NCBI GenBank assembly: GCA_028871455.1
Contig: JAGWNF010000002.1
Span: 186,001 to 250,000, forward strand
Source of the DNA: Alphaproteobacteria bacterium
GTDB lineage: Bacteria; Pseudomonadota; Alphaproteobacteria; ATCC43930; CGMCC-115725
DNA: 64,000 bases
Direction: 5' to 3'
Shown piece by piece: positions 46,938 through 57,888 of this stretch. The translations under genes were made by a program, and so were the position numbers. Each line of letters opens with the position of its first letter. Positions within the stretch are counted from its first letter, which is position 1. Below the pieces are notes generated by a model. The model was not told the origin of the DNA. It ran no database searches and saw only the letters and a program-made list of their open reading frames with translations.

Positions 46938-47683
46938 CGGCGGGCGGGGGCCGGCCGCGTCCGTATCAGCGTGCGGGCGCGTTCGAGGTCGGCCGGAGTA
47001 TCGACGCCGAACGGCACCGCGTCAACGAGCGCCGCGTCGATGCGCATGCCGGCGTCGAGCGCGCGGAGCTGTTCGAGGTTCTCGCGCCGCTCGCCGGCGC
47101 TCGGCGGCAAAGTGACGAAGCGCCCCAGCGCCGCGCGGCGATAGGCGTAAAGGCCGATGTGGTGATAGGGCGCTCCGCCGTCCGGCGGTGGCGCCGCGCT
47201 ACGCGAGAAGGCGAGGGCGCGCGCGATTGTCCGGCCGCGAAAATCAGCCCACAGCTTGACCACGCTGCGGCTGTCGAGTTCGCCCGGCTCCAGCGCGGCG
47301 GCAAGGGTCGCAATGTCACAAGCCGGCTCAGCCAGCGGCGCGAGCGCGGTGCGGATCGCCGCCGGATCGATCAGCGGCAGATCGCCTTGCACGTTGACGA
47401 CGACATCGTGCACGCCCTGTGGATCGATCGCCTGCAACGCCTCGAAGATCCGGTCGGATCCCGACGGATGATCCGGCCGCGTGGCTACGGCGCGGCCGCC
47501 GGCGCGCGTGACGGCGTCGACGATCGCGTCATCGGCGGCGGCGACGAGCACCGGGCCGATCGCCGCTTCGCTGGCGCGCCGCCACACTTGGACGATCATC
47601 GGCGCGTCGCCGATCGCGGCCAAAGGTTTGTCGGGCAGCCGAGTCGAAGCGAGGCGCGCCGGAATGAGGACGACGGGGTTCAG
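46934..47683 (-). CDS. kdsB: CMP-KDO synthetase with apparent CTG start codon
   Basis: KdsB activates KDO with CTP for lipid A core assembly. The 249-residue reading places the essential N-terminal CTP motif VVLIPARLASTRLPDKPL at residues 4-21. Later motifs VVVNVQGDLPLIDP and YHHIGLYAYRRAAL are typical. No ATG, GTG or TTG occurs in frame between the upstream TAA (47735-47737) and the motif. The family start MNPVV would fall on CTG at 47681-47683. The next standard start, TTG at 47623, would delete the motif. So either CTG is used or a base error is present. The gene overlaps pheA downstream. Confidence 0.85.
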   Translation of the reverse strand: MNPVVLIPARLASTRLPDKPLAAIGDAPMIVQVWRRASEAAIGPVLVAAADDAIVDAVTRAGGRAVATRPDHPSGSDRIFEALQAIDPQGVHDVVVNVQGDLPLIDPAAIRTALAPLAEPACDIATLAAALEPGELDSRSVVKLWADFRGRTIARALAFSRSAAPPPDGGAPYHHIGLYAYRRAALGRFVTLPPSAGERRENLEQLRALDAGMRIDAALVDAVPFGVDTPADLERARTLIRTRPAPARR

Positions 47684-47856
47684 TGCGGTGGCTTTCTGTC
47701 GTGGAGCGAGTCCGAACCGATGGGAATTGCGGCGTTATGCCGCATGGAAGCCGCACCCTGCAACCGGCCTTTTTCCGTCAGATTTCGTTTGAGTTGGCGG
47801 GCAAAATTGAGTTTGCTGCCGGCCGACCGGCAGCGCACGAGGGGATCGGATTTCGC

Positions 47857-48849
47857 ATGTCCTTCGAAATGAACAAGATCGCGGGGGCGATACTGGTGGC
47901 GATGATTGTCGCCATGGTATCGGGCATCATCGCATCGAAGCTTGTCGAACCGATTCCACTCAAGAAGAACGTCTACGAGGTCGCCATCGCGCCTGAGGCC
48001 GCGCCGAGCGGCGGGCAGGCCGCGCCGGCCGGACCGGCACCGATCGAGCCGCTGCTCGCCAGCGCCAGCATCGAGGCGGGCAAAGCCCACACCGCCGTCT
48101 GTCAGACCTGCCACACCTTCGACAAGGGCGGTCCGAACAAGATCGGTCCCAATCTCTACGGCATCGTCGGCAGCAAGATCGCCGAAGGCCGCGGCGGCTT
48201 TGAGTTCTCGGACGCTCTCAAGAGCAAGGCCAAGGAAGTCGGCGGAGTTTGGACGGTCGACAATCTGAACGCGTGGCTGGCCAATCCGCAGCACTTCGCC
48301 AGCGGCACCAAGATGACCTTTGCCGGCGATTCGAAGGCCAAGGATCGCGCCGACGTCATCGCCTATCTCAATTCTTTGAGCGACCATCCGCAGCCGCTGC
48401 CGACGAAGGTGCCAGCCCAGGCGGCCGCACCCAAGGCCGCGGCAGCGGCACCCAAAGCCGCACCCGCAGCGGCGTCGCTTGATGCTCTGTTGGCGACGGC
48501 GAACGTCGCGGACGGCAAGACCCACGCGATCATCTGCACGACCTGCCACACCTTCGACAAGGGCGGTCCGAACCGCATTGGTCCCAATCTCTACGGTGTC
48601 GTCGGTTCGCCGATCGCCGAGAGTCGTAACGGTTATGACTTCTCCGACGCGCTCAAGGCCAAGGGCAAGGGCCAGACCTGGACCTTCGCTAATCTGGATG
48701 CTTGGCTCGCCAATCCGCAGGACTTTGCACACGGTACGAAAATGACCTTCGCCGGCTTTCCCAAGGCGAAGGATCGCGCAGACCTCATCGCCTATCTCGA
48801 CACCTTGAGTGATCATCCGGTGCCCCTACCCAAGGCGCCCGGCAAGTAG
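47857..48849 (+). CDS. Membrane-anchored dihaem cytochrome c with tandem domains
   Basis: The 330-residue protein has an N-terminal anchor (GAILVAMIVAMVSGIIASKL), then two cytochrome c domains. Haem-binding motifs are CQTCH and CTTCH, with matching distal Met in TKMTFAG in each domain. The two domains are about 70% identical by eye, from CHTFDKGGPN to LSDHP, joined by an Ala/Pro/Lys-rich linker. It resembles membrane-anchored CycM-type cytochromes, which usually have only one domain. It probably passes electrons in the periplasm. It is divergent from kdsB. Confidence 0.9.
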   Translation: MSFEMNKIAGAILVAMIVAMVSGIIASKLVEPIPLKKNVYEVAIAPEAAPSGGQAAPAGPAPIEPLLASASIEAGKAHTAVCQTCHTFDKGGPNKIGPNLYGIVGSKIAEGRGGFEFSDALKSKAKEVGGVWTVDNLNAWLANPQHFASGTKMTFAGDSKAKDRADVIAYLNSLSDHPQPLPTKVPAQAAAPKAAAAAPKAAPAAASLDALLATANVADGKTHAIICTTCHTFDKGGPNRIGPNLYGVVGSPIAESRNGYDFSDALKAKGKGQTWTFANLDAWLANPQDFAHGTKMTFAGFPKAKDRADLIAYLDTLSDHPVPLPKAPGK

Positions 48850-48899
48850 CCACCGGCGCCGCTGGCAACTCGTCGCCGACGCCCTAGAATAGGGACGTC

Positions 48900-49682
48900 A
48901 TGACGGAGAAGGTCACGGCCGCACATCTGGCCCTTGCCGGTGCACTCGCCGACAAGGCGGGCGCGATCCTCCGTCGTTATTTCCGCAGCGACCTCCTCGT
49001 CGAGAGCAAGCACGACAACACGCCGGTCACCGTTGCCGACCGCGAGGCCGAAGCGGAGATGCGTGCGTTGATCGAGGCGCGATTCCCCGACCACGGCGTG
49101 CTCGGTGAGGAGCACGGCCGCACGCGGCCCGAGGCCGACTACGTCTGGGTCATCGATCCGATCGACGGTACTAAGTCGTTCATCTCCGGCGTGCCGCTTT
49201 TCGGCGTGCTGATCGCGCTGACATTCAAGGGCGTGCCGGTTCTCGGCGTGATCGATCAGCCGATCCTGCGCGAGCGCTGGTCGGGCGCCGAGGGCCGCAA
49301 GACCACGCTCAATGGCAAACCGGCGGCGACACGCGCCTGCTCTGCGCTCGCCGACGCGACGCTCTACGCGACGGCGCCGGACATGTTCGCCGGCGCCGAT
49401 GCGGATGCCTTCGCGCGCGTCCGCAAGGCGGTAAAGCTCGCGCGTTATGGCGCCGATTGCTACGCCTATGCGCTGCTCGCTGCTGGCTTCATCGATCTGG
49501 TGGTCGAGGCGGGCCTCAAACCCTACGACTTTTGTGCGCTGGCGCCGGTGGTCGAAGGCGCCGGCGGCGAAATGAGCGACTGGGCCGGCGACGCGCTGTC
49601 GCTGCACTCGGATGGCCGCGTCGTGGCGGCTGGCGATCCGGCGCTTGCCGCCGCGGCACGCGCCGCCTTGGTGGGCAAATAA
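48900..49682 (+). CDS. hisN: Histidinol-phosphatase, inositol-monophosphatase family
   Basis: The 260-residue protein belongs to the inositol monophosphatase superfamily with Mg-dependent phosphatase motifs: TVADREAEAEMR, GEEHG, WVIDPIDGTKSFISGVPLFG, and the later LKPYDFCALAPVVEGAGG. The sequence of motif 2 (GTKSFISGVP) is that of HisN-type histidinol-phosphate phosphatases rather than CysQ or SuhB. It lies between the cytochrome gene and yejA, a common alphaproteobacterial order. Confidence 0.88.
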   Translation: MTEKVTAAHLALAGALADKAGAILRRYFRSDLLVESKHDNTPVTVADREAEAEMRALIEARFPDHGVLGEEHGRTRPEADYVWVIDPIDGTKSFISGVPLFGVLIALTFKGVPVLGVIDQPILRERWSGAEGRKTTLNGKPAATRACSALADATLYATAPDMFAGADADAFARVRKAVKLARYGADCYAYALLAAGFIDLVVEAGLKPYDFCALAPVVEGAGGEMSDWAGDALSLHSDGRVVAAGDPALAAAARAALVGK

Positions 49683-49722
49683 CGATTCCGGCCGCGTGGA
49701 TCGCCGACTAAAGTAGCGCCGC

Positions 49723-51540
49723 ATGAACCGCGTCATCGCGTTCATCTCGGCGCTGGCTGTCGCGCTGCTGTGCGCTGCGGCGCCGGCGCTCGCCCAATCG
49801 AGCTATGGGTTGTCGCTCTATGGCGAGCTCAAATATCCGCCGGATTTCAAGCATTTCGATTACGTCAACCCGAACGCGCCCAAGGGCGGATCGATCAAAT
49901 ACGCGGCCATCGGGACTTTCGATTCTTTCAACCCGTTCATCCTCAAGGGCGTGGCCGCGCAGGGAGTCGGGCTGATGTTCGATACCCTGATGGCACATTC
50001 GGACGACGAGCCTGCGTCGTCGTATGGGCTGGTGGCGGAGAGTGTCGACGTTGCGCCTGATAAGCGATCGGTCATCTTCAATCTGCGGCCGCAGGCCAAG
50101 TTCTGGGACGGCACGCCGATCACCGCCGCCGACGTGGTGTGGACGTTCGATACCCTCAAATCGAAGGGCAACCCGTATTATCGGCTCTATTACACCGACG
50201 TGATCAAAGCCGAGGCGCTCGATTCGCACCGCGTGAAGTTCATCTTCCGCGCCGGCACGAATCGCGAGCTGCCGTCGATCGTCGGCGATCTACCGGTATT
50301 GTCGAAGGCTTACTGGTCGACGCATGACTTCGGCAAAACCACGCTCACGGTTCCGCTTGGCAGCGGACCGTACAAGATTGTCGCGTTCGGGGCCGGCCGC
50401 TACGTCGTTTATCGGCGCGTCGCCGACTACTGGGCTAAAAATTTGCCGGTAAATGTCGGTCGCTATAATTTCGATAAGATTCGCTACGACTACTATCGCG
50501 ATCAATCAGTCGCGCTCGAGGCGTTCAAGGCCGGCGCCTACGACATTCGGATTGAGAACGTCGCCAAGAACTGGGCCATCGGCTACAACGGCCCGGCGCT
50601 GAGCGCCGGCTGGATCAAGAAAGCCGAGATTCCGAACAAGGTGCCGCAAGGCATGCAGGCCTTCGGCTTCAATCTGCGCCGGAAACTGTTCCAGGATCGG
50701 CGCGCACGCGAAGCGCTCGGTTATCTGTTCAACTTCGAGTGGACCAACAAAACGCTGTTTTACGGCGCCTATAAGCGCACTGAGAGCTATTTCGCCAATT
50801 CCGATCTCGCGTCGTCCGGCCCGCCGGGTCCGGACGAGCTGAAGATTCTCGACAAGTATCGTGGCGAGATACCCGATTCGGTCTTCACCCGCGTGTTCAA
50901 GGCGCCGACGACAGACGGCACAGGCGATATCCGGGCCAATCTGCACGCGGCGCTCAAGCTCTTGGCCGAAGCCGGCTGGACGGTGAAGAACGGGCGCATG
51001 GTCAACGCGCAGGGCCAGCCGTTCCGGTTCGAATTCCTACTCGACCAGCCGGAGTTCGAGCGCGTGGTGCTGCCGTTCGCACGGAATCTCGCGCGCATCG
51101 GCATTGTCTGCAATGTGCGCACGGTCGATCCTGCCCAATACCAGAACCGTATGAACAATTTCGACTTCGATATGACGGTCGTGCTGTTCCCGGAGGGGCC
51201 TTCGCCGGGTAACGAACAGCGGGATTACTGGACCTCGGCTTCCGCCGATCAGATTGGCGGCGGCAATCTGCTCGGCATAAAGTCGAAAGCGGTGGATGAC
51301 CTGGTGAATCTCGTCATCGACGCGCCGAATCGGCAGAGTCTCGTCACCCGCACGCATGCACTCGATCGGGTCCTGCTTGGGGGCTATTACGTCGTTCCCA
51401 ACTGGTACCTGCCGTATTTCCGGGTGGCTTATTGGGACAAGTTCGGGCGGCCGAGTATCAATCCACCCTACGCCTTGGCGCTCAACGCGTGGTGGTACGA
51501 CAAGGCGCGCGCCGATGCGCTCGCCGCACAGCGGAAGTAG
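49723..51540 (+). CDS. yejA: Peptide ABC transporter substrate-binding protein YejA
   Basis: The 605-residue protein has a signal peptide ([20 protein letters not shown], cut near ALA) and SBP family 5 features: [40 protein letters not shown] and SFNPFILKG. It is longer than typical OppA but right for YejA. It captures oligopeptides (microcin C-like in model systems) in the periplasm. It is followed 8 bp later by yejB and completes the yejABEF importer. Confidence 0.92.
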   Translation: MNRVIAFISALAVALLCAAAPALAQSSYGLSLYGELKYPPDFKHFDYVNPNAPKGGSIKYAAIGTFDSFNPFILKGVAAQGVGLMFDTLMAHSDDEPASSYGLVAESVDVAPDKRSVIFNLRPQAKFWDGTPITAADVVWTFDTLKSKGNPYYRLYYTDVIKAEALDSHRVKFIFRAGTNRELPSIVGDLPVLSKAYWSTHDFGKTTLTVPLGSGPYKIVAFGAGRYVVYRRVADYWAKNLPVNVGRYNFDKIRYDYYRDQSVALEAFKAGAYDIRIENVAKNWAIGYNGPALSAGWIKKAEIPNKVPQGMQAFGFNLRRKLFQDRRAREALGYLFNFEWTNKTLFYGAYKRTESYFANSDLASSGPPGPDELKILDKYRGEIPDSVFTRVFKAPTTDGTGDIRANLHAALKLLAEAGWTVKNGRMVNAQGQPFRFEFLLDQPEFERVVLPFARNLARIGIVCNVRTVDPAQYQNRMNNFDFDMTVVLFPEGPSPGNEQRDYWTSASADQIGGGNLLGIKSKAVDDLVNLVIDAPNRQSLVTRTHALDRVLLGGYYVVPNWYLPYFRVAYWDKFGRPSINPPYALALNAWWYDKARADALAAQRK

Positions 51541-51548
51541 AGGAGTCC

Positions 51549-52646
51549 GTGTTTGCCTACGCGCTGCGGCGCATCCTGCTGATCGTTCCGACCCTGTTCG
51601 CGATCATTCTCGTCAATTTCATTATCGTGCAGGCCGCCCCCGGCGGTCCGGTCGATCAGCTCATCGCGCAACTCAAGGGCAGGGGCGGCGCCACTCTGTC
51701 GCGCGTTACCGGCGGTGGCGGCGAACTCGGCCTCAGCGCAACCTCGACGACGCAGGCTGCGAATGAGACGCGCGGCGCACGCGGGCTCGATCCGCAATTC
51801 ATCGCTCAGCTGAACAAGCTCTACGGTTTCGACAAGCCGCCAGGCGAACGATTCCTGCTGATGATGAAGAACTACCTGACGTTCAATTTCGGCGTCAGCT
51901 TTTACCAGGACCAGCCAGTCATCAAGCTCATCGCCCAAAAGCTGCCGGTGTCGATTTCACTCGGCTTGTGGACGACCCTGATCGTCTATCTGGTGTCGAT
52001 TCCGCTCGGTATTCGCAAGGCGGTGCGGGACGGCAGCCGTTTCGATGTTTGGACCAGCGGCGTCATCATCGTCGGTTATGCCATTCCGTCGTTCCTCTTC
52101 GCGGTGCTGCTGATCGTCGTGTTCGCCGGCGGCAGCTATCTCCAGGTCTTTCCGTTGCGCGGACTGGTTTCGGACAATTGGACAAGTCTCGATTGGCTAC
52201 ACCGTATTCTCGACTACCTCTGGCACATCGCGCTGCCGGTGACGGCGCTGGTGATCAGCGGTTTTGCCAGCCTGACGATGTTGACCAAGAATTCGTTCCT
52301 CGAGGAGATCAACAAGCAATACGTCATGACCGCCCGCGCCAAGGGACTGACCGAGCACCGCGTGCTTTACGGTCACGTCTTCCGCAACGCCATGCTGCTC
52401 GTGATCGCCGGATTCCCGGCGACCTTCGTGGGCATCCTGTTCACCGGCGCGCTCCTGGTCGAGGTGATCTTCTCGCTCGACGGTCTCGGTTATCTCGGCT
52501 ACCAGGCCGCGATCGGTCGCGACTATCCGGTGATGTTCGCGACGCTCTACATCTACACGTTGATCGGCTTGGTGATGAAGCTGATCAGCGATCTCACCTA
52601 CATGTGGGTCGATCCGCGAATCGATTTTGGGACGCGTGGCCGGTGA
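51549..52646 (+). CDS. yejB: Peptide ABC transporter permease YejB
   Basis: The 365-residue permease starts at GTG as [20 protein letters not shown], the OppB-type N-terminus with [12 protein letters not shown]. The conserved large periplasmic loop has [20 protein letters not shown]. The EAA-type cytoplasmic loop lies in [20 protein letters not shown]. It overlaps yejE by 4 bases (GTGA). Confidence 0.93.
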   Translation: MFAYALRRILLIVPTLFAIILVNFIIVQAAPGGPVDQLIAQLKGRGGATLSRVTGGGGELGLSATSTTQAANETRGARGLDPQFIAQLNKLYGFDKPPGERFLLMMKNYLTFNFGVSFYQDQPVIKLIAQKLPVSISLGLWTTLIVYLVSIPLGIRKAVRDGSRFDVWTSGVIIVGYAIPSFLFAVLLIVVFAGGSYLQVFPLRGLVSDNWTSLDWLHRILDYLWHIALPVTALVISGFASLTMLTKNSFLEEINKQYVMTARAKGLTEHRVLYGHVFRNAMLLVIAGFPATFVGILFTGALLVEVIFSLDGLGYLGYQAAIGRDYPVMFATLYIYTLIGLVMKLISDLTYMWVDPRIDFGTRGR

Positions 52647-53719
52647 GCGCTCCTGCCGTCATTCCGCAACCGCTCGGTCGCCGACGTCTGCTGGGCGTGC
52701 CGATCAGCATCGTTACGCACCATCGCCTCAGGCGCTTCGCCGCTAACCGTCGGGGCTTCTGGTCATTGTGGATATTCCTTGCCCTGTTCGGCATCAGCCT
52801 GCTCGCCGACTTCATCGCCAACGACCGGCCGCTGGTCGTCGCATATGAGGGGCAGTGGTACTTTCCCGTGCTGGTCAACTACACGGAGCAGGATTTCGGT
52901 GGCGATTTGTCGATCCTCGCTGACTATCGCGACCAGACGGTGGCGGCACGGATCGATGCACACGGCTGGATGCTATGGCCGCCGATTCCGTTCAGCTACA
53001 ACACCATTAACTTCAATCTCAGCCAGCCGACGCCCTCGCCGCCTTCGGCGCAGGATTGGCTCGGCACCGACGATCAGGGTCGCGATGTACTGGCGCGCCT
53101 GATCTACGGCTTCCGGATCTCGGTACTGTTCGGACTTGCTCTCACCGTCTCGAGCTCAATCATCGGCGTCACCGCCGGAGCCATCCAGGGCTATTACGGT
53201 GGTCTCATCGATATCTCGTTCCAGCGCTTCCTCGAGATCTGGTCGGGCCTACCGGTGCTCTATCTGCTCATCATTCTGTCAAGCATCGTGCAGCCGAATT
53301 TCTGGTGGCTTCTGGGCATCATGTTGCTGTTCTCGTGGATGTCGCTGGTCGATCTCGTGCGCGCCGAATTCCTGCGGGCGCGCAATTTCGATTATGTGCG
53401 CGCGGCGCGCGCGCTCGGCGTATCCGATCCGGTGATCATCTGGCGCCACGTGCTGCCGAACGCCATGGTGGCGACGCTGACCTTCCTGCCGTTCATCCTC
53501 AACGGTTCGATCACGACCCTGACCTCGCTCGATTTCCTGGGATTTGGCCTGCCGCCCGGTTCGCCGTCGCTCGGCGAGCTGCTGGCCGAGGGCAAGGCCA
53601 ATCTCCAGGCGCCGTGGCTCGGCCTGACGGCGTTCTTCGTCCTGGCCGTCATGCTGAGCCTGCTGATCTTCATCGGCGAGGCGGTGCGCGACGCCTTCGA
53701 TCCGCGGAAAGGTGCCTGA
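52643..53719 (+). CDS. yejE: Peptide ABC transporter permease YejE
   Basis: This 358-residue OppC-type permease has an N-terminal membrane span, a periplasmic insertion ([20 protein letters not shown]) typical of YejE, and [20 protein letters not shown]. The EAA-type loop is [23 protein letters not shown] at 52643 overlaps yejB; its stop overlaps the yejF start (TGATG). Confidence 0.93.
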   Translation: MSAPAVIPQPLGRRRLLGVPISIVTHHRLRRFAANRRGFWSLWIFLALFGISLLADFIANDRPLVVAYEGQWYFPVLVNYTEQDFGGDLSILADYRDQTVAARIDAHGWMLWPPIPFSYNTINFNLSQPTPSPPSAQDWLGTDDQGRDVLARLIYGFRISVLFGLALTVSSSIIGVTAGAIQGYYGGLIDISFQRFLEIWSGLPVLYLLIILSSIVQPNFWWLLGIMLLFSWMSLVDLVRAEFLRARNFDYVRAARALGVSDPVIIWRHVLPNAMVATLTFLPFILNGSITTLTSLDFLGFGLPPGSPSLGELLAEGKANLQAPWLGLTAFFVLAVMLSLLIFIGEAVRDAFDPRKGA

Positions 53720-55341
53720 TGGCCCTGCTCAAGGTGAGCCGGCTCGGCGTCAACTTCGCGCTCCCCGATCGCGACCTCGCGGCGGTGAAGGGCGTGTCGT
53801 TCACGCTCGACAAAGGCGAGACGCTGGCGCTGGTCGGCGAATCGGGCTCAGGCAAGACCGTGACCGCCCTGTCGATTCTCCAGCTCCTGGCCGCGCCGCC
53901 CGCCCGTTACGCGCCGGACAGCAGCATCCGCTTCGACGGCGCCGAGCTGGTGGGTGCGTCCGAGTCCGAGCTCCGTCGGATCCGTGGCGGCCGCATCGCC
54001 ATGGTCTTCCAGGAGCCGATGACCTCGCTCAATCCGCTGCACATCGTAGCAAAGCAGATCGGCGAGACGCTCTGGCTGCACAAGCGGATGAGCGGCGCGG
54101 TGGCGCGCACCCGTACGGTCGAGCTGCTCCAGCTGGTTGGCCTGCCTGACGCCGAGAGCCGCCTCCAATCCTATCCGCATCAGCTGTCGGGCGGTCAGCG
54201 TCAGCGCGTGATGATCGCGATGGCGCTGGCAAACGAGCCCGACCTGCTGATCGCCGACGAGCCGACGACCGCGCTCGACGTCACCGTGCAGGCACAGATC
54301 CTCAAGTTGCTCAAAGACTTGCAAGCGCGCTTCGGCATGGCGCTGCTGCTGATCACCCACGATCTTGGCGTCGTGCGCAAGATGGCGGACCGGGTCTGCG
54401 TCATGACTCAGGGCGAAATCGTCGAAACCGGTGCCGCGCGTGACGTCTTCGACCGACCACGCCATCCCTATACGCGGCACCTGCTCGACGCGCAGCCCAA
54501 GGGCGCGCCGGTGGTGCCGGCGACCGACGCGCCGTCACTGCTCGAGGGCAAGGACCTCAAAGTGTGGTTTCCGATCAAAGCCGGCGTGTTCCGCCGCACC
54601 ATCGGCTTCGTCAAGGCGGTCGACGGCATCGACCTGGCGGTGCGCGCGGGCGAGACGCTCGGCGTCGTCGGCGAATCGGGCTCGGGCAAGACGACGCTCG
54701 GCTTGGCGTTGCTGCGGCTGATCGAAAGCCGCGGCATCATCGCCTACGACGGCAAGCGCCTCGATCTGCTGTCGGGCCGCGCGATGCGGCCGCTGCGGCG
54801 CGAGCTGCAGATCGTCTTCCAGGATCCGTATTCGAGCCTGTCGCCGCGCCTCACCATCGGCCAGATCGTCGAGGAAGGTCTCAAGGTGCACGATCTCGGC
54901 GGCGACGCGGTCGGCCGGCGGCGGCTGGTCGAGGAGGCGCTCGACGCCGTCGCCCTGCCACGCGACGCCATCGACCGCTATCCGCACGAATTCTCGGGCG
55001 GCATGCGGCAGCGCCTGGCTTTCGCCCGTATCTTGGCCCTGCGACCGCGGCTGATCGTGCTTGATGAGCCGACCTCGGCGCTCGACATGTCGTTGCAGGC
55101 GCAGATGGTCGACCTGTTGCGCGATCTGCAGCGGCGCTACGACATCGCCTACCTGTTCATCAGCCACGATTTGCGCGTGGTGAAGGCGCTGGCGCACGCC
55201 GTCCTGGTGATGAAGGACGGCAAGGCGGTGGAGCAGGGGTCCGCACGCCAGATTTTTGGCGCCCCGCGCGAGCCCTATACACGCGCGCTCATGGCTGCGG
55301 CGTTCGAGCTCGAGACTGTCGAGGGTGCCGGCGGCGCGTAG
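53719..55341 (+). CDS. yejF: Peptide ABC transporter double ATPase YejF
   Basis: The 540-residue protein carries two ATPase domains in tandem. The first has Walker [12 protein letters not shown], signature LSGGQRQRV and Walker [13 protein letters not shown]. The second has [26 protein letters not shown] and [12 protein letters not shown]. Each half ends with the OppD/F-like peptide-transporter tail HPYTR or EPYTR. It powers import through YejBE. It starts within the yejE stop codon and ends the operon. Confidence 0.94.
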   Translation: MALLKVSRLGVNFALPDRDLAAVKGVSFTLDKGETLALVGESGSGKTVTALSILQLLAAPPARYAPDSSIRFDGAELVGASESELRRIRGGRIAMVFQEPMTSLNPLHIVAKQIGETLWLHKRMSGAVARTRTVELLQLVGLPDAESRLQSYPHQLSGGQRQRVMIAMALANEPDLLIADEPTTALDVTVQAQILKLLKDLQARFGMALLLITHDLGVVRKMADRVCVMTQGEIVETGAARDVFDRPRHPYTRHLLDAQPKGAPVVPATDAPSLLEGKDLKVWFPIKAGVFRRTIGFVKAVDGIDLAVRAGETLGVVGESGSGKTTLGLALLRLIESRGIIAYDGKRLDLLSGRAMRPLRRELQIVFQDPYSSLSPRLTIGQIVEEGLKVHDLGGDAVGRRRLVEEALDAVALPRDAIDRYPHEFSGGMRQRLAFARILALRPRLIVLDEPTSALDMSLQAQMVDLLRDLQRRYDIAYLFISHDLRVVKALAHAVLVMKDGKAVEQGSARQIFGAPREPYTRALMAAAFELETVEGAGGA

Positions 55342-55344
55342 CGT

Positions 55345-55764
55345 TCAGGTCTCGAGCTTCCATCGTGCCATCAGCTTGCGCGTCGCCGCATAGTCCGGAT
55401 GATCGACGGTCCAGCCATGGCGCAGATAAGCACGCGCCGTCAGGCGATTGCCGCGCCAGCCGAGGAACAGGTCGAGCAGGAAGAACGCGGCGGCGAGCGC
55501 CATGCCGGCGATCCATTTCGGCTGGCCGTCGGGCGCCGTGCCGAGGGCGATCGACAGCAGCCACAGGCCAAGCATCGCCGCGCCCCAGGCGTGCAGCTTG
55601 CGCCAGAACAGCGGCAGGCCCAGCAGCGGCGACAGCACGAACAGGTCCCAGGCGAATCCGTCCGTGATCCACTTGATGCGGCCGCCACCGGGCGGCTTGA
55701 GACCGAGCCGCACCGCCGGCGGTTCGGCGGCGCGCTTCTTGGCCGTATCGCGCTTGAGCTTCAT
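55345..55764 (-). CDS. DUF2628-like membrane protein
   Basis: The 139-residue protein has a basic N-terminus (KLKRDTAKKRAAEPP) and then three hydrophobic segments: FAWDLFVLSPLLGLPLFW, AWGAAMLGLWLLSIALG and WIAGMALAAAFFLLDLFLGW. A conserved end contains GNRLTARAYLRHGW. This layout resembles DUF2628 inner-membrane proteins of unknown role. ATG at 55764 overlaps the aminopeptidase stop (ATGA), so the two are coupled. Confidence 0.65.
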   Translation of the reverse strand: MKLKRDTAKKRAAEPPAVRLGLKPPGGGRIKWITDGFAWDLFVLSPLLGLPLFWRKLHAWGAAMLGLWLLSIALGTAPDGQPKWIAGMALAAAFFLLDLFLGWRGNRLTARAYLRHGWTVDHPDYAATRKLMARWKLET

Positions 55765-57158
55765 GGCCGGCCGTAACGCTCCGTTGCGAAGGCGTAGAGC
55801 GCCCGCAACGCCGGTGCCTCGCCGCCCTCGGGCCGGCCGGGTCGCGTCTTCCGGTTCCAGGCATAGCTGTCGAGATGTGCCCAGGGAATCTCGGGCGGCA
55901 CGAAATCGGCGAGAAAGAGCGCGGCGGTGATCGCACCGGCGAATGGTTCCTCGCTGGCATTGTTGATGTCGGCGATCGGCGTCTTGAGCATGTCGCGATA
56001 GGGTTGCCAGAGCGGCAACCGCCATAGCGGATCGCTTTCGCGCGTGCCGACCGCCAGCAGCTGGGCGGCGAGGCCATCGTCGCGCAGGAACAGCGCCGGC
56101 AGGTCGGGGCCGAGCGCAACACGCGCCGCGCCGGTGAGCGTGGCGATATCGACGATGAAATCCGGCCGCTCGCTCGCGGCCTCGGCGAGCGCGTCGCACA
56201 GGATCAGGCGGCCCTCCGCGTCGGTATTGCCGATCTCGACGGTGAGACCCTGGCGCGTGCGCACGATGTCGCCCGGCCGCAGCGCACCGCCGCTGACGGC
56301 GTTGTCGACTGCCGGCACGAGAAGGCGCAGTCGGATGCCGAGGCCGGCATCCATGATCGCGTCGGCCAGCGCCAGTAGCGTCGCGGCGCCGGCCATATCC
56401 TTCTTCATCAGGCGCATGCCGGAAGCGGTCTTGAGGTCGAGGCCGCCGCTGTCGAAGCAAACACCTTTGCCGACCAGGGTCAGCTTTGGTGCGCCGGCGG
56501 CGCCCCAGGTCAAGTCGATGAGCCGCGGCGGTCGCGTGCTGGCGCGGCCGACCGCATGGATCGTCGGGTAATTCGCGGCAAGCAGATCGTCACCGACGAT
56601 GGTCGTGCAGCGCGCGTCGTGCCGCGCGGCGACGGCCTCGACGGCCTGTTGCAGCTCGGCCGGCCCCATCGCCTCGGCGGGCGTGTTGATCAAGTCGCGG
56701 GCCAGGCACTGGGCGCGCGCCAGGCGGGCGACCAGCGGACGGTCCGCCTGGCGCGGCCAGACGAGGCGCGCCGGTGGCCGCTTGCGAGCGCGATAGCGGG
56801 TGAAGGCGTAGGCGCCGAGCGCCCAGCCGAGGGCGTGGCGCGTCGCGCGCGTATCGTCGCTCGCGGCATCGAGCGCATAGACGCCCTCCGGCAGATTTTC
56901 AGGCAGGCCCGCCAGGTCCCAGATCGGGTCCTGGCCGCCGACCGCTACCAGCACGCGCAGCGGCTTGCCGTCGCCATCGGGCACCAGCAAATGCGTGCCA
57001 GGCTCAGCGGTGAACCGCGTCGCCTCGACCCAGCGCGCCGCCATTGTGCCGAGTGTGCCGACCGTCGCGATCAGCGTGTCGCGCGCGACCACGGTCAGCG
57101 GCACCGCGCCGCCTTCGCCCTCGACCAGCGCGGATAGCGCCGATTCGTCGCTCACCAT
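55761..57158 (-). CDS. M17 leucyl aminopeptidase family protein
   Basis: The 465-residue protein is a di-zinc leucyl aminopeptidase of family M17. The metal/active-site motifs are LTLVGKGVCFDSGGLDLKTA, MRLMKKDMAGAATLLALA and the signature NTDAEGRLILCDAL. IDIATLTGAARVALGPDLPA follows. An N-terminal regulatory-like domain precedes it (about residues 1-150). ATG at 57158 is chosen; upstream frame overlaps the divergent GST promoter. It is coupled to the DUF2628-like gene. Confidence 0.9.
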   Translation of the reverse strand: MVSDESALSALVEGEGGAVPLTVVARDTLIATVGTLGTMAARWVEATRFTAEPGTHLLVPDGDGKPLRVLVAVGGQDPIWDLAGLPENLPEGVYALDAASDDTRATRHALGWALGAYAFTRYRARKRPPARLVWPRQADRPLVARLARAQCLARDLINTPAEAMGPAELQQAVEAVAARHDARCTTIVGDDLLAANYPTIHAVGRASTRPPRLIDLTWGAAGAPKLTLVGKGVCFDSGGLDLKTASGMRLMKKDMAGAATLLALADAIMDAGLGIRLRLLVPAVDNAVSGGALRPGDIVRTRQGLTVEIGNTDAEGRLILCDALAEAASERPDFIVDIATLTGAARVALGPDLPALFLRDDGLAAQLLAVGTRESDPLWRLPLWQPYRDMLKTPIADINNASEEPFAGAITAALFLADFVPPEIPWAHLDSYAWNRKTRPGRPEGGEAPALRALYAFATERYGRP

Positions 57159-57234
57159 TCTTCTCCGTTCACGAACGCGGCCGGGGTTGCGTTGTGCGCC
57201 GCCGGCCTCCACGATGACGGCGCGAGGATACCCG

Positions 57235-57888
57235 ATGGCGGACATCACCATCCATATCGGCAACCGGAACTACTCGTCGTGGTCGCTGCGCGCCTGGCTG
57301 ATGCTCAAGCAGACGGGCGCCGCCTTCGAGTCGGCTGTCATTCCACTTTACGCGCCGGGCAGCAAGGCCGAGATTCTGCGTCATTCGCCGTCCGGCAAGG
57401 TGCCGGCGTTGCAGCACGGCGACGTCGCCGTCTGGGACTCGCTGGCGATCGGCGAGTATCTGAACGAGGCGTTTCCCAAGGCGGGATTGTGGCCCGCGAC
57501 GGCGGTGGCGCGCGCTTGCGCCCGCTCGATCAGCGCCGAGATGCATTCGGGCTTCGTCAATCTCCGCCGCCATCTGCCGATGAACATGCGCCGCGCCGTC
57601 GCGCCGCGGCCGCTGACCGACGAGGTGCGGGCCGACATCGGCCGCATCGCGGCTATATGGCGCGATTGCCGCAATCGTTTCGGTGCTGGAGGCGCTTTCC
57701 TGTTCGGTGTCTTCGGCATCGCCGATGCGATGTATGCGCCGGTGGTCAGCCGACTGCGGAGCTATGCGGTGCCGATCGACCCCGACACGGCAGCCTATTG
57801 CGACGCAATCGAGGCTCATCCGCCTTATCGGGAATGGTCGACCGCGGCCAAGGACGAACCGATGGTCGTGGCGGAGTTCGAGGTCTAG
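57235..57888 (+). CDS. Glutathione S-transferase family protein
   Basis: The 217-residue protein has a thioredoxin-fold N-terminal domain with the active-site-type [17 protein letters not shown] and [10 protein letters not shown], then [11 protein letters not shown], the SNAIL/TRAIL-like glutathione contact. The helical C-terminal domain has [19 protein letters not shown]. Substrate is unknown. It is divergent from the aminopeptidase and its stop overlaps the pgk stop by 3 bases. Confidence 0.9.
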   Translation: MADITIHIGNRNYSSWSLRAWLMLKQTGAAFESAVIPLYAPGSKAEILRHSPSGKVPALQHGDVAVWDSLAIGEYLNEAFPKAGLWPATAVARACARSISAEMHSGFVNLRRHLPMNMRRAVAPRPLTDEVRADIGRIAAIWRDCRNRFGAGGAFLFGVFGIADAMYAPVVSRLRSYAVPIDPDTAAYCDAIEAHPPYREWSTAAKDEPMVVAEFEV

